The notes: generated from the sequence alone by a model not told the origin. Counted from the first letter of the stretch, positions 27,697-36,268 are shown. The stretch: DNA of 64,000 nucleotides from Acinetobacter sp. C26M (GCF_023702675.1 NZ_CP098478.1:2666001-2730000); one strand, 5' to 3'. Numbers and translations: made by a program.

Positions 27697-27822
27697 ATGA
27701 AAGTTTGCTCATCCCTTAAAAGCGCAAAGCACCGTAGCCCTGATTGCCAGATTGTAAAACGTCGCGGCAAGTTATTTGTCATCTGCAAATCCAATCCTCG
27801 CTTCAAAGCAAGACAAGGTTAA
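27697..27822 (+). CDS. rpmJ2: Ribosomal protein L36 paralogue, zinc-independent (C-minus) type
   Basis: The 41-residue protein matches the YkgO/L36 type B form, which carries a short insertion and replaces zinc-ligand residues. It starts [11 protein letters not shown] and ends in the basic P-R-F-K-A-R-Q-G. It keeps Cys at positions 4, 17 and 30 but lacks the full Cys-Cys-Cys-His pattern of the zinc-binding L36. Such paralogues replace the zinc protein when zinc is scarce and are controlled by Zur. That fits the Zur-like box 23 bases upstream. GGAA lies 8 bases before the start. It is too short for ordinary ORF tables. Confidence 0.85.
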   Translation: MKVCSSLKSAKHRSPDCQIVKRRGKLFVICKSNPRFKARQG

Positions 27823-27835
27823 CTTGTCTTGCTTT
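27805..27835 (+). terminator. Hairpin spanning the stop codon of the L36 paralogue
   Basis: A perfect 13-bp stem (AAAGCAAGACAAG with its complement) has the loop GTTAA, which contains part of the TAA stop. No T-tract follows, so this may be a weak or factor-dependent terminator, or a stabilising 3' structure. Confidence 0.5.
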
Positions 27836-27930
27836 ACCAAAGGTTAAACAACCCTTACATTCCCTTACTACCATTTCTCCTTTAAATTTCATAACTTAGA
27901 TATTACTGTTTTCACGAGGTTATATCTAAG

Positions 27931-28407
27931 ATGAAAAAATCACTAATCGCAATTTCTTTGGCATCTATTTTTCTAGTTGCATGTAACAAAGCAGAAACCC
28001 CTAAAACAGATGAACAAACCCCTCCTGCAACCACAACAGAAGCAACATCTGAAGTCGTTGCTGATAGTGCACATACAGCAGAAAACTCACTAGACTGGAA
28101 TGGCACATACAAAGGTGTTCTGCCTTGCGCAGATTGTGAAGGGATCAAAACTGAGCTTGAACTCAACCAAGACAAAACTTATGAGTTAAAAGAAACTTAT
28201 TTAGGCAAAGGTAATGGTAAAGCATTTGAAAGCAAAGGTAGTTTTAGCTTTGATAGCACCAACACCTCTATCATTGAGTTAGACAAAGCTGGTGATGGCC
28301 GTAAGTACTTCGTTGCTGAGGGTTACTTGAAAGCCTTAGATATGGAAGGCAAAGAAGTTACTGGTGAATTAGCCGACAAATACGAACTTAAAAAAGAAGC
28401 TGAATAA
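27931..28407 (+). CDS. NlpE-like lipoprotein
   Basis: The 158-residue lipoprotein has the signal MKKSLIAISLASIFLVAC (lipobox L-V-A-C, Cys ~18), then a Thr/Ala/Glu-rich linker (~20-52). An NlpE N-terminal domain follows, with Y-K-G-V-L-P-C-A-D-C-E-G-I (CxxC, about residues 59-71). E. coli NlpE senses copper and surface contact through Cpx. This gene has no NlpE C-terminal domain, so it is a short version and a Cpx role is not certain. GAGG lies upstream of the start. Confidence 0.82.
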   Translation: MKKSLIAISLASIFLVACNKAETPKTDEQTPPATTTEATSEVVADSAHTAENSLDWNGTYKGVLPCADCEGIKTELELNQDKTYELKETYLGKGNGKAFESKGSFSFDSTNTSIIELDKAGDGRKYFVAEGYLKALDMEGKEVTGELADKYELKKEAE

Positions 28408-28457
28408 TCAGTGACGCCTTAAAAATCCATGAGTCAAAATGAGATTTTAGCAGGCAA

Positions 28458-28490
28458 TAAAAAACCCAGTCATCATGACTGGGTTTTTTT
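28458..28490. terminator. Bidirectional terminator between nlpE-like gene and tsf
   Basis: CCCAGTCA/TGACTGGG with a 3-base loop is flanked by A runs on the left and T runs on the right. It can therefore serve both convergent genes. Confidence 0.9.
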
Positions 28491-28502
28491 AGAAGATACG
28501 AA

Positions 28503-29378
28503 TTACTTCGCAGCAGCTTGAGCAGCAGCAACTTCTTCTGCAAAGCTCATTTCAGCTTTCTTCTCAATACCTTCACCCACTTCGAAACGAGTGAATTGAG
28601 CTACAACAGTACCAGTTGCTTTTAATACATCAGCAACTTTCTTGTCGTTATCAATAACATACATTTGACGATCAAGAGCAACTTCGTTCAAGTATTTGTC
28701 AACTGAACCAGTTACCATTTTCTCAACGATGTTTGCAGGCTTACCAGATTCTAAAGCTTTCGCTTCAGCAATTTCTTTCTCTTTAGCGATCAAGTCAGCT
28801 GGAACAGCTTCAGCATTTACAGCAACTGGGTTGAACGCAGCAACGTGCATTGCAATACCTTTACCAGTGTCAGCATCACCTGTGTAAGAAACAACAACAC
28901 CGATTTTTAAACCGTGCTTGTAAACAGCCAAGTTTTCGCCTTCAACGATTTGAGCGCGACGAACTTGAATGTTTTCACCAATTTTTTGAACAAGTGCAAC
29001 ACGAGCTTCTTCTACAGTCGCACCGTCTTCAAGCTTAAGTTCAGCAATTTTCGCAGCATCAGTTTCGCCAGCAGCAAGCGCAGCAGCAGCAACTTTATCA
29101 GAGAAGTTTTTGAAGTTTTCGTCTTTAGCAACGAAGTCAGTTTGACAGTTAACTTCAACAAGAATTGCTTTGTTACCGTTTTGAATAATAGTGATCGCGC
29201 CATCAGCAGCAATGTTACCTGCTTTTTTAGCAGCTTTTGCTTGACCTGATTTACGAAGGTTATCAATCGCAAGTTCGATGTCACCGCCTGCTTCTGTTAA
29301 TGCTTTTTTGCATTCCATCATTGCAAGACCAGTACGGTCACGTAATTCTTTTACCATGCTCGCAGTAACTGCAGTCAT
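28503..29378 (-). CDS. tsf: Translation elongation factor Ts
   Basis: The 291-residue EF-Ts begins with an N-terminal UBA-like domain ([37 protein letters not shown], about residues 9-45). The Tsf core carries the exchange motif [13 protein letters not shown] (about 79-91) and the second half-repeat. It catalyses GDP/GTP exchange on EF-Tu. TAGGAGAT precedes the start. It is the second gene of rpsB-tsf, with an attenuator-like hairpin between them. Confidence 0.98.
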   Translation of the reverse strand: MTAVTASMVKELRDRTGLAMMECKKALTEAGGDIELAIDNLRKSGQAKAAKKAGNIAADGAITIIQNGNKAILVEVNCQTDFVAKDENFKNFSDKVAAAALAAGETDAAKIAELKLEDGATVEEARVALVQKIGENIQVRRAQIVEGENLAVYKHGLKIGVVVSYTGDADTGKGIAMHVAAFNPVAVNAEAVPADLIAKEKEIAEAKALESGKPANIVEKMVTGSVDKYLNEVALDRQMYVIDNDKKVADVLKATGTVVAQFTRFEVGEGIEKKAEMSFAEEVAAAQAAAK

Positions 29379-29420
29379 GTTGATCTCCTAAAATCGGTAG
29401 AAAATAAATCTGTTCAACAA

Positions 29421-29449
29421 AAACGGCCCAAAGAATCTCTGGGCCGTTT
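29421..29449 (-). terminator. rpsB-tsf intergenic terminator/attenuator
   Basis: A 10-bp stem AAACGGCCCA with its complement and a 9-base loop is followed by T-rich sequence. It lies between rpsB and tsf and is expected to lower tsf transcription, as known in other gammaproteobacteria. Confidence 0.75.
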
Positions 29450-29516
29450 GCAATCTCGACGCTTTAATTTGCCACCATTACATGTCGCAAAAATGACAAG
29501 CTTGCGTCAAAACGCA

Positions 29517-30269
29517 TTAAGCCTCAGAAGCGTCTTTAGCAGCGTCGTCGCCTTTAGCTTGTGCATTTGCTTGTGATTGAGCATATTCTTTACCAGCAAG
29601 AATCGCATCAGCCATAGCAGAAGCATATAAAGTAACTGCACGGATCGCATCGTCGTTACCCGGAATAACGTAATCAACGTTGTCTGGGTTAGAGTTTGTA
29701 TCAACGATACCGATTACAGGAATACCTAAGTTTTTCGCTTCTTTGATTGCAATCGCTTCGTGATCAACGTCGATTACAAATAATGCGTCAGGTAAACCAC
29801 CCATGTTCTTAACGCCGCCTAAAGCACGTTCAAGTTTTTCCATCTCACGAGTACGCTCTAAAGCTTCACGTTTAGTAAGCTTAGCAAAAGTACCATCTTG
29901 AGATTGAGTTTGAAGATCTTTTAAACGGTTGATAGATTGGCGAAGTGTTTTCCAGTTCGTCAACATACCACCTAACCAACGGTGATCTACATATGGTTGA
30001 CCAGCGCGTTGAGCTTGTTCACGGATGATGTTAGAAGCAGCTCGTTTTGTACCAACGAACAATACTTTGTTCTTTTTGCTCGCCAAGTTGTTAACGAAGT
30101 TCAAAGCATCATTTAACGCAGGAACAGTGTGCTCAAGGTTGATGATGTGAATTTTGTTACGCGCGCCAAAAATGTATTGACGCATTTTTGGGTTCCAGAA
30201 ACGAGTTTGGTGACCAAAGTGTGCGCCTGCTTGAAGAAGGTCGCGCATGCTTACGTTGTAATCTGCCAT
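29517..30269 (-). CDS. rpsB: 30S ribosomal protein S2
   Basis: The 250-residue S2 has the family phrases [24 protein letters not shown] (start), LFVGTKRAA (about 65-73), [15 protein letters not shown] and [32 protein letters not shown]. It is a structural small-subunit protein and represses its own operon in E. coli. The frame is open further upstream. The ATG at 30269 with AAGG is the right start because it gives the family opening M-A-D-Y-N-V-S. Confidence 0.98.
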   Translation of the reverse strand: MADYNVSMRDLLQAGAHFGHQTRFWNPKMRQYIFGARNKIHIINLEHTVPALNDALNFVNNLASKKNKVLFVGTKRAASNIIREQAQRAGQPYVDHRWLGGMLTNWKTLRQSINRLKDLQTQSQDGTFAKLTKREALERTREMEKLERALGGVKNMGGLPDALFVIDVDHEAIAIKEAKNLGIPVIGIVDTNSNPDNVDYVIPGNDDAIRAVTLYASAMADAILAGKEYAQSQANAQAKGDDAAKDASEA

Positions 30270-30299
30270 TTTCTTTACCTTAAAGTTTGGGTTAGGCCT

Positions 30300-30365
30300 C
30301 CATATATCCGCATTCTCCACCTATTGCTAGGCACCCAGAGTAATGTGTCGATATATGTGCGGATT
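30300..30365 (-). promoter_or_regulatory. rpsB 5' leader, probable S2 autoregulatory RNA
   Basis: In the mRNA an outer stem ATCCGCA/TGCGGAT encloses a smaller hairpin CCTA-GCAA-TAGG, a GNRA-type loop. GGGT in the outer loop could also pair with ACCC just before the ribosome binding site. S2-mediated autocontrol through a conserved rpsB leader is established in gammaproteobacteria. The assignment here rests on these pairings and the position. Confidence 0.5.
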
Positions 30366-30483
30366 TTTTTACGACTATTGTTATCAAATATCTTCGTAAA
30401 ATATATTCACGAAAAGCATTTGATAAAATAGGCGGCTATTTATACCATAGACGCTTGCAAATTACCAAAAGTTTTTAGAGATC

Positions 30484-31308
30484 ATGAATACAACTTATAC
30501 GGCCCCTCGTCGATTAATCAAAACACCTGAAGAAATTGAAAAGATGCGTGTTGCAGGGAAATTGGCGGCTGAAGTTCTAGACATGATTAAACCGCATATT
30601 AAAGCGGGTGTGAGCACACTAGAACTCGATACAATCTGTCGCAATCATATTGAAAATGTTCAACACGCGATTCCTGCATGTGTGGGCTATGGTGCTGCAC
30701 CAGGCCGCCCTGCATTCCAACATTCTATTTGTACTTCGGTTAACCATGTGGTTTGTCATGGTATTCCATCTGAAAATAAAACCTTAAAGAACGGCGATAT
30801 TCTTAACATTGATGTAACAGTCATTAAAGATGGTTATCACGGCGACACCAACATGATGTATATCGTGGGTGGTGAAACTTCAATTCTAGCCAATCGTTTA
30901 TGTTCAGTGGCTCAGGAAGCGATGTATCGGGGTATGGCAACGGTTAAAGATGGTTCATATCTGGGTGATGTCGGCTATGCAATTCAACAATATGTAGAAT
31001 CTGAACGCTTTAGTGTTGTGCGTGAATATTGTGGGCATGGGATCGGCAATGTATTCCATGATGAGCCACAAGTTCTGCACTATGGCCAAAAAGGTACGGG
31101 TATGCGTCTAGAGGCTGGCATGACCTTTACGATTGAACCAATGGTCAACGCAGGTGTTTGGCAGACTAAACTTTTAGGTGATAAGTGGACGGTTGTCACA
31201 AAAGATCACAAGTTATCTGCTCAATACGAACATACCATTTTGGTAACACAAACAGGAATCGAAGTTTTAACTGCTCGCCCTGAAGAAGATCTATCACGTT
31301 TTATGTAA
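30484..31308 (+). CDS. map: Type I methionine aminopeptidase
   Basis: The 274-residue pita-bread metalloprotease has the five metal ligands in place: D in GDILNIDVTVI (about residue 106), D in DGYHGDTN (about 117), H in YCGHGIGNVFHDEPQVLHYG (about 183), E in FTIEPM (about 217) and E in QYEHTILV (about 248). It removes the initiator Met from nascent proteins. It is divergent from rpsB, a common arrangement. A terminator follows. Confidence 0.97.
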   Translation: MNTTYTAPRRLIKTPEEIEKMRVAGKLAAEVLDMIKPHIKAGVSTLELDTICRNHIENVQHAIPACVGYGAAPGRPAFQHSICTSVNHVVCHGIPSENKTLKNGDILNIDVTVIKDGYHGDTNMMYIVGGETSILANRLCSVAQEAMYRGMATVKDGSYLGDVGYAIQQYVESERFSVVREYCGHGIGNVFHDEPQVLHYGQKGTGMRLEAGMTFTIEPMVNAGVWQTKLLGDKWTVVTKDHKLSAQYEHTILVTQTGIEVLTARPEEDLSRFM

Positions 31309-31331
31309 TTCATAATTCTTGAATTATTTTT

Positions 31332-31357
31332 AAAAAGTCACTTCGGTGGCTTTTTTT
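31332..31357 (+). terminator. map terminator
   Basis: An 8-bp stem with one G-U pair around a TTCG tetraloop ends in seven T residues. Confidence 0.9.
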
Positions 31358-31513
31358 ATCTCTTCACAATTCCTTCATCAATTTATTTAAAGCAAACAAT
31401 TTTTTTCATAAGAATAACAATTATAAAATTTAACTAAACAAAGCCTGTCGAAAAATAGCGTTATGGTGAGCGCAAGAAAAATCCTAAAAACGTTTTGGAC
31501 ATGGAGTCCCACG

Positions 31514-32635
31514 ATGATGAAGAAATCATTCGCTTGCCTGATTACAGGCATATGTGCCCTACCGACACTTACTTTCGCAGACTCACCTTATTTTAGTCTG
31601 AAAGATGGTGATGGGTTTAAACGCTTTTCAGTTTCTGCTGGTTGGTTACATGCCATGCCACAAGGATCTGCAAATCCAGTCAATATCAATACGAGTGTGG
31701 CGGAAGGAACTAAATCTAAAGTTGGTTCGGTAACAGCAGACTCTGTATTAAATGCAATTGATCGTTCTACCGAAGAAGGTCAAACCAAATACAATACTTT
31801 ATCAACGTTACTTAACACACCTATTGTTTCAAATGTTATTTCAGAGAAGATAGATGGTGTTACCTATCTAAGAAGTAATATTTCTGGTGAAGCTACTATT
31901 AATGGACTATCTAACTGGCAAGCTCAAGGAACGGGCTTAGAAGCCGATAATGTGGACACTGTTGGCATTATGGCTAACTACCATTTTACCGATAATCTTT
32001 CTTTAGAAGTAAAAGCTGGTATCCCGCCGAAAGTTGATATTAAAGGAAAAGGTCAAATTTATGCACCGTTATCAGGTGTAGATAAACCATCAGGTATAGG
32101 TTCTATTCTAGGTGATATTCCTTTGAAACAGGACATCCATATCACAGATTTAACCCAAGGCGATAAAGCTGCAACTGCACGTGCTTGGCTACCTGCTGTT
32201 GAGCTCCACTACCAGTTTGGTAAATCTGGGGTGAATAAGTTCCGACCTTATGTCGGTGCGGGTGTCATGTATGCCTATTTTAATGATTTAAAAATCAACT
32301 CAGGGATTGAATCGGATCTCATTAAAGCAGGTCATATGATCCAGAATATTCATGATGGCAAAGCAGGTGCAGCCTTAGATGGTAAAACATCATCAGCAGA
32401 CCCTGTAGTTAAACTCAAAGCAACAGACACCTTTGCCCCAATTGTAACCGTAGGTGCAACTTATGACTTTAACCCAAACTGGTTTGCTGTCGGGTCTGTT
32501 TCTTATTCAAAAATGAACAATGAGGCTAAAATCTCTGTGACAGACCGCAACACTGGTAAAGAGTTGATTCGTGCCAATACTAAAATTGATATTGATCCAC
32601 TGATTACCTATGTCGGGGTGGGCTACCGTTTCTAG
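31514..32635 (+). CDS. OmpW-family outer membrane protein
   Basis: The 373-residue protein has a signal peptide (MMKKSFACLITGICALPTLTFA) and beta-barrel strands. It resembles OmpW in YHFTDNLSLEVKAGIPPKVDI, LPAVELHYQFGKSGVNKFRPYVGAGVMYAYF and the C-terminal ITYVGVGYRF, with a final Phe for BAM insertion. It is much longer than E. coli OmpW (~212). The extra residues are mostly in the region ~35-145, where a long insertion replaces the first loop. The frame is open to an earlier ATG at 31463; the ATG at 31514 is chosen for the signal peptide and GGAG. Confidence 0.85.
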   Translation: MMKKSFACLITGICALPTLTFADSPYFSLKDGDGFKRFSVSAGWLHAMPQGSANPVNINTSVAEGTKSKVGSVTADSVLNAIDRSTEEGQTKYNTLSTLLNTPIVSNVISEKIDGVTYLRSNISGEATINGLSNWQAQGTGLEADNVDTVGIMANYHFTDNLSLEVKAGIPPKVDIKGKGQIYAPLSGVDKPSGIGSILGDIPLKQDIHITDLTQGDKAATARAWLPAVELHYQFGKSGVNKFRPYVGAGVMYAYFNDLKINSGIESDLIKAGHMIQNIHDGKAGAALDGKTSSADPVVKLKATDTFAPIVTVGATYDFNPNWFAVGSVSYSKMNNEAKISVTDRNTGKELIRANTKIDIDPLITYVGVGYRF

Positions 32636-32647
32636 ATTTCAATTGAT

Positions 32648-32674
32648 AAAAAAGCAGCGAGTGCTGCTTTTTTA
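32648..32674 (+). terminator. OmpW-like gene terminator
   Basis: AAAGCAGC/GCTGCTTT with a 4-base loop is followed by a T run. Confidence 0.9.
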
Positions 32675-32866
32675 TTGTGCTGCCTTTCAAAGCATCGTGA
32701 TCAAAAATCACGCACTACGAGAACGCAATTTTCACAAGATTGTCTGACATAGAAACCTTTTACTTACTCCCCCACATTGATAACAATGTTCTTATTCAGC
32801 TTAATCCTCTTATAAATACCTTGATGATTAACATTTTAAATTATTCATTTGGTTAATTTATTTTTC

Positions 32867-32882
32867 TGGCATGGCACTTGCT
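32867..32882 (+). promoter_or_regulatory. Sigma-54 promoter of the nitrate transporter gene
   Basis: TGGCATGGCACTTGCT has the -24 GG and -12 GC at the required 12-base distance and matches the TGGCA-N6-TTGC-like consensus. It is predicted to start transcription near 32893, just before the first ANTAR hairpin. This suggests nitrogen-limitation (NtrC) control. Confidence 0.75.
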
Positions 32883-32897
32883 ATATATCAAGCACAT

Positions 32898-32948
32898 TGA
32901 ATCAACGATGATTCATAAACCAATTTGATGACGGCCAACGGCGTCCGT
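32898..32948 (+). promoter_or_regulatory. Double hairpin with A1/G4 hexanucleotide loops (ANTAR/NasT-type leader)
   Basis: P1 is TGAATC-[AACGAT]-GATTCA (32898-32915). P2 is ACGGCC-[AACGGC]-GTCCGT with one mismatch (32931-32948). Both loops are six bases with A at position 1 and G at 4, the feature bound by ANTAR-domain antiterminators such as NasR and NasT. The linker is 15 bases. I see no intrinsic terminator with a U-tract after P2, so the way it controls expression is open. Confidence 0.65.
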
Positions 32949-32957
32949 TCTGTTCGA

Positions 32958-32987
32958 TTTGCTTAAGCAGCGTAATGACTAAGCAAA
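32958..32987 (+). promoter_or_regulatory. Third leader hairpin before the nitrate transporter gene
   Basis: The 8-bp stem TTTGCTTA / TAAGCAAA with a 14-base loop sits after the ANTAR hairpins and ends 18 bases ahead of the AGGAG at 33006. It has no T-tract. Confidence 0.4.
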
Positions 32988-33016
32988 ATAAATGACGTGC
33001 AGTTCAGGAGAAAGTT

Positions 33017-34363
33017 ATGTCTTCACCAATGAATATTGATGCAAAAAAAGCCACTGAAATAAAATTATTTAGCTTTTCCACACCTGCCATGCGTGCCTTC
33101 CATATGACATGGCTGGCATTCTTCGTATGTTTCTTCGCATGGTTTGCCTGCGCTCCCCTCATGCCTGTTATCAAAGGCGAGTTCAATTTAACCAAAGACC
33201 AAATCGCTAATATCAACATTGCAGCCGTTGCGATTACCATCTTAATTCGACTCATTGTTGGCCCACTTTGTGATAAATACGGCCCACGCAAGACTTATAC
33301 CGCTCTTTTATTGCTCGGCAGTATTCCCGTTTTTGGTGTTGCAGCCGCCAATACCTATGAATCATTCCTGTTCTTTCGCCTACTCATTGGAGCAATTGGC
33401 GCGAGCTTTGTGATTACTCAATACCATACCAGTGTGATGTTTGCACCAAATGTAGTGGGTACTGCCAATGCTGCTTCTGCGGGTTGGGGAAATGCGGGTG
33501 GTGGTGCAACTCAAGCCATCATGCCTTTAATTCTTGGTGCTATCGTCATGTTTGGTGTAGAACAAGCAATGGGGTGGAGAATCGCATTACTTGTACCAGG
33601 CATCATGATGTTAATTGTGGGTGTTCTGTATTGGAAACTTACTCAAGATTGCCCACAAGGAAACTTTAAAGAATTGCGTGAGCAAGGTATCGATGTTGGG
33701 AACGGTAAAAAAGGTGGTGTTGCCATTCTAATGCAAGCTGCACGTAATTACCGTGTTTGGATTCTATTTGTGTCTTATGCTGCATGTTTTGGTATTGAGA
33801 TTTTTATTCATAACATCGCTGCAATGTACTATGTCGATCACTTCAACATGGGACTCAAAGAAGCAGGTCTAACTGCAGGTATTTTCGGTCTGCTCGCCTT
33901 GTTCGCCCGCGCACTTGGTGGTTATCTTTCAGATAAGGTTGCAATTTCTAATGGCTTGGATGGTCGAACTAAAGTCTTGTTTATCCTGATTTTATGTGAG
34001 GGTTTATTCCTGATTTTATTCTCACAAATGAATACCTTAGCACTTGCCATTATCAGCATGACCGTTTTTGCTTTATTTACCCATATGTCTTGTGGTGCAA
34101 CCTATGCCCTTGTTCCTTTCATTGATCGTAATGCTTTAGGTGGTGTCGCAGGTATCATTGGTGCAGGTGGTAATGTTGGGGCTGTTGCGGCAGGCTTTTT
34201 GCTCAAAGGCTTACTGGACATACAAACCTGCTTAATGATTTTAGGTACTCTAGTGACTGTAGCTGCATTCAGTGTCATCTTGATCCGCTTCTCAGTCGAG
34301 CATAAAGCCAAAGAACAACAACTGTTTGAACAGGCCGTACTCGAACGCAATTCTCTTGCTTAA
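33017..34363 (+). CDS. Nitrate/nitrite transporter, NNP family MFS
   Basis: The 448-residue MFS protein of the nitrate/nitrite porter group has twelve or so membrane segments, including the NNP-type glycine-rich motif GTANAASAGWGNAGGGATQAIMP (about residues 149-171). A second motif GGVAGIIGAGGNVGAVAAGFL (about 374-394) sits in the C half. It imports nitrate or exchanges nitrate and nitrite across the inner membrane. AGGAG lies 6 bases before the start. Its sigma-54 promoter and ANTAR leader point to assimilation rather than respiration. The reductase genes are not in this window. Confidence 0.92.
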   Translation: MSSPMNIDAKKATEIKLFSFSTPAMRAFHMTWLAFFVCFFAWFACAPLMPVIKGEFNLTKDQIANINIAAVAITILIRLIVGPLCDKYGPRKTYTALLLLGSIPVFGVAAANTYESFLFFRLLIGAIGASFVITQYHTSVMFAPNVVGTANAASAGWGNAGGGATQAIMPLILGAIVMFGVEQAMGWRIALLVPGIMMLIVGVLYWKLTQDCPQGNFKELREQGIDVGNGKKGGVAILMQAARNYRVWILFVSYAACFGIEIFIHNIAAMYYVDHFNMGLKEAGLTAGIFGLLALFARALGGYLSDKVAISNGLDGRTKVLFILILCEGLFLILFSQMNTLALAIISMTVFALFTHMSCGATYALVPFIDRNALGGVAGIIGAGGNVGAVAAGFLLKGLLDIQTCLMILGTLVTVAAFSVILIRFSVEHKAKEQQLFEQAVLERNSLA

Positions 34364-34377
34364 TTATATCAACCTCA

Positions 34378-34400
34378 GTGTGGGATAACTTATCCCACAC
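34378..34400 (+). repeat. Perfect 10-bp hairpin between nitrate transporter and porin genes
   Basis: GTGTGGGATA and TATCCCACAC flank the 3-base loop ACT. There is no U-tract, so it is not a clear terminator. It may set the level of porin relative to transporter mRNA. Confidence 0.5.
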
Positions 34401-34445
34401 GCACTTTAAATTAAATACTGATTACTATTTTTAAGGGGTCTCAAT

Positions 34446-35582
34446 ATGAAATTGAATCTTCTTGGCTTTGCCATGCTCGGATGTTTAGCCAATACTACTT
34501 TTGCAGCACCAACACTTTATGGCGAAATTGATGCCAGTTTAGATTACTTGCCAGAGAAAAATGCCCACAGTTCGAACAAGGACGTCTGGGAAATCAGCTC
34601 AAATAGTTCGTATCTCGGTGTCAAAGGAGATGAAAAACTGACTGAGCGTCTAAGCGCAGTTTATGCGATTGAATGGGGAGTGAGTGCTGATGGGGATGGA
34701 ACAGACTGGACGCAACGAAACCGTTTTGTCGGCTTAAAGGACAGTCAACTCGGTACCATCAAAGTGGGTAAATATGATACGCCCGTCAAACAGCTTTCAA
34801 GCACAGTCGATATTTTCAATAACTATGTAGCAAATAAAGCGGATATCGGTGGCATCTTTACTGGAGAAAACCGCATCGACAATGTTGTTGTGTATGAATC
34901 TCCTGCAATCAATCTACTGAATGGTTCAGTAAAACTTAATGCTCTGCTTGCAAGTGGAGAATCCTCTGGCATCAAGACATCCAGTGGCGGTGCCAAAGTC
35001 GCTGGTCGAGGCTTAGGAGATGCGTGGTCGGCGAGTCTGGTCTATGAACACCCCCTTTTTGTTGCAGGTTTTGGCTACGATAAAGCCATTCCAAGTACTT
35101 TTTCTGGTCGAGGCTTTCTCAATGTTGCCACTGGGCAAGCTTATACAGCCGACACACAAGCTTTTACCGCAGCAAATACAATTCGAGCTATTGGTCGTTT
35201 AAATCCAATTGAAGGTTTAGCAATTAAAACCTTGTACCAACGTTCCGAGGTGGAAGAAACCACCTATGCTGACCCAGCTGATGCAACTAAATGGATAACT
35301 AAAGCCAATAATATTGATGATGCCAAAGGCTGGTTAGTCGGTGCAGAATACACGCTTCCCAATGCAAAAAAATGGTTAATCAAAGCCCAATATAGCCAAA
35401 ATGATACCCGCTTTAAAAATAACGTTGCCGACTTTAAAGCTAAACAGATCATGGCTGGCGCTGACTATGCCTTCAATAAACAAGTAAAAAGCTACGGCTA
35501 TGCTGGCTATTTAACCCTTGAGCAAGCCGATAAAAAAGATAAACAACCCGTGGCTGGATTAGGCCTAGAATTTAAATTTTAG
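34446..35582 (+). CDS. Gram-negative general porin
   Basis: The 378-residue porin has a signal peptide (MKLNLLGFAMLGCLANTTFA). The mature start A-P-T-L-Y-G-E-I-D-A-S-L-D is typical of 16-strand porins, the stretch WEISSNSSYLGVKGDEKLTERLSAVYAIEWG follows, and the chain ends in aromatic Phe. It forms a trimeric diffusion pore. The gene follows the nitrate transporter gene by 82 bases in the same direction with a hairpin between them, so the two may be co-expressed and the pore may admit nitrate; that link is inferred. Confidence 0.87.
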   Translation: MKLNLLGFAMLGCLANTTFAAPTLYGEIDASLDYLPEKNAHSSNKDVWEISSNSSYLGVKGDEKLTERLSAVYAIEWGVSADGDGTDWTQRNRFVGLKDSQLGTIKVGKYDTPVKQLSSTVDIFNNYVANKADIGGIFTGENRIDNVVVYESPAINLLNGSVKLNALLASGESSGIKTSSGGAKVAGRGLGDAWSASLVYEHPLFVAGFGYDKAIPSTFSGRGFLNVATGQAYTADTQAFTAANTIRAIGRLNPIEGLAIKTLYQRSEVEETTYADPADATKWITKANNIDDAKGWLVGAEYTLPNAKKWLIKAQYSQNDTRFKNNVADFKAKQIMAGADYAFNKQVKSYGYAGYLTLEQADKKDKQPVAGLGLEFKF

Positions 35583-35604
35583 CAACTCAATTAGTCAAGG
35601 TACC

Positions 35605-35642
35605 AAAAAACAGGAGTAGCTGGACGCTATTTCTGTTTTTTT
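35605..35642 (+). terminator. Porin gene terminator
   Basis: The nested stems AAAAAACAG/CTGTTTTTT and AGTAGC/GCTATT, with small bulges, end in a T run. Confidence 0.75.
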
Positions 35643-35674
35643 GACTTCCTAATTATTGCTTACCTATTTCAGCC

Positions 35675-36268
35675 TTACACTTTATATTGCTCAAATAAAT
35701 GCTGCTTAACAGTATCTAATATTTTTAATGCTAATTCATGGTCTACTGAGCGAGCGAGTGTGAGCGCGCCTGATAACAGACTCAACTGGATAACCGCATT
35801 CTCAGATATCCGTTCTTGATCTTTTGGGTTCAATGAATCAAGTGAACTCAAAATCGAAAGCAATGATTCCACACCTTGATGAAATGACTGTTTTACTGGT
35901 TTTTCACTAGACTCCCTTGCAACATCGCCACTTAAGGACGATAGAGGGCAACTTGCTCCAGGATTTTCCAAATTTCGCTCAGATAAATAACCATTAAAAA
36001 TATCATGCAGTGCTGTTTTCTCATTATCGGATGCATCTATGATGGCTTCCCACTTTCCCACCGATTGCTGAAAAATATCTTTGCAAGCGATATCAATCAA
36101 TTCATCCTTATTTTGAAAATGTTTGTAAAATCCACCGTGTGTTAAGCCTGCAGCTTTCATTAAATCTGCAACACTTATAGCAAAGCCCTTTTCTCGTATC
36201 AATCGCGATGTCGTATGTTCAATATTCTTTCTATTTTCTATCGCTAACTTTTTAGACACACGTGGCAT
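35675..36268 (-). CDS. TetR/AcrR-family regulator
   Basis: The 197-residue regulator has an N-terminal helix-turn-helix (about residues 10-55; IREKGFAISVADLMKAAGLTHGGFYKHFQNKDELI) and a ligand-binding domain containing G-A-S-C-P-L-S-S-L. It belongs to the AcuR/YxaF-like branch. It is divergent from an MFS transporter gene; a 22-bp palindrome in the 175-base gap is the likely operator. The ATG at 36268 has AAGAAGG upstream. Confidence 0.88.
   Translation of the reverse strand: MPRVSKKLAIENRKNIEHTTSRLIREKGFAISVADLMKAAGLTHGGFYKHFQNKDELIDIACKDIFQQSVGKWEAIIDASDNEKTALHDIFNGYLSERNLENPGASCPLSSLSGDVARESSEKPVKQSFHQGVESLLSILSSLDSLNPKDQERISENAVIQLSLLSGALTLARSVDHELALKILDTVKQHLFEQYKV

Larger units (their letters stand above)
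32675..33016 (+). other. Regulatory region of the nitrate transporter gene
   Basis: These 342 bases hold no gene. The right half contains a sigma-54 promoter, two ANTAR-type hairpins and a third hairpin before the ribosome binding site, given separately. The left half is AT-rich and could hold NtrC sites, none of which I can define. Confidence 0.6.

Noticed and set aside
28500..29400. Several long frames on both strands across tsf
   Set aside because: They are shadows caused by strong codon bias in a highly expressed gene.
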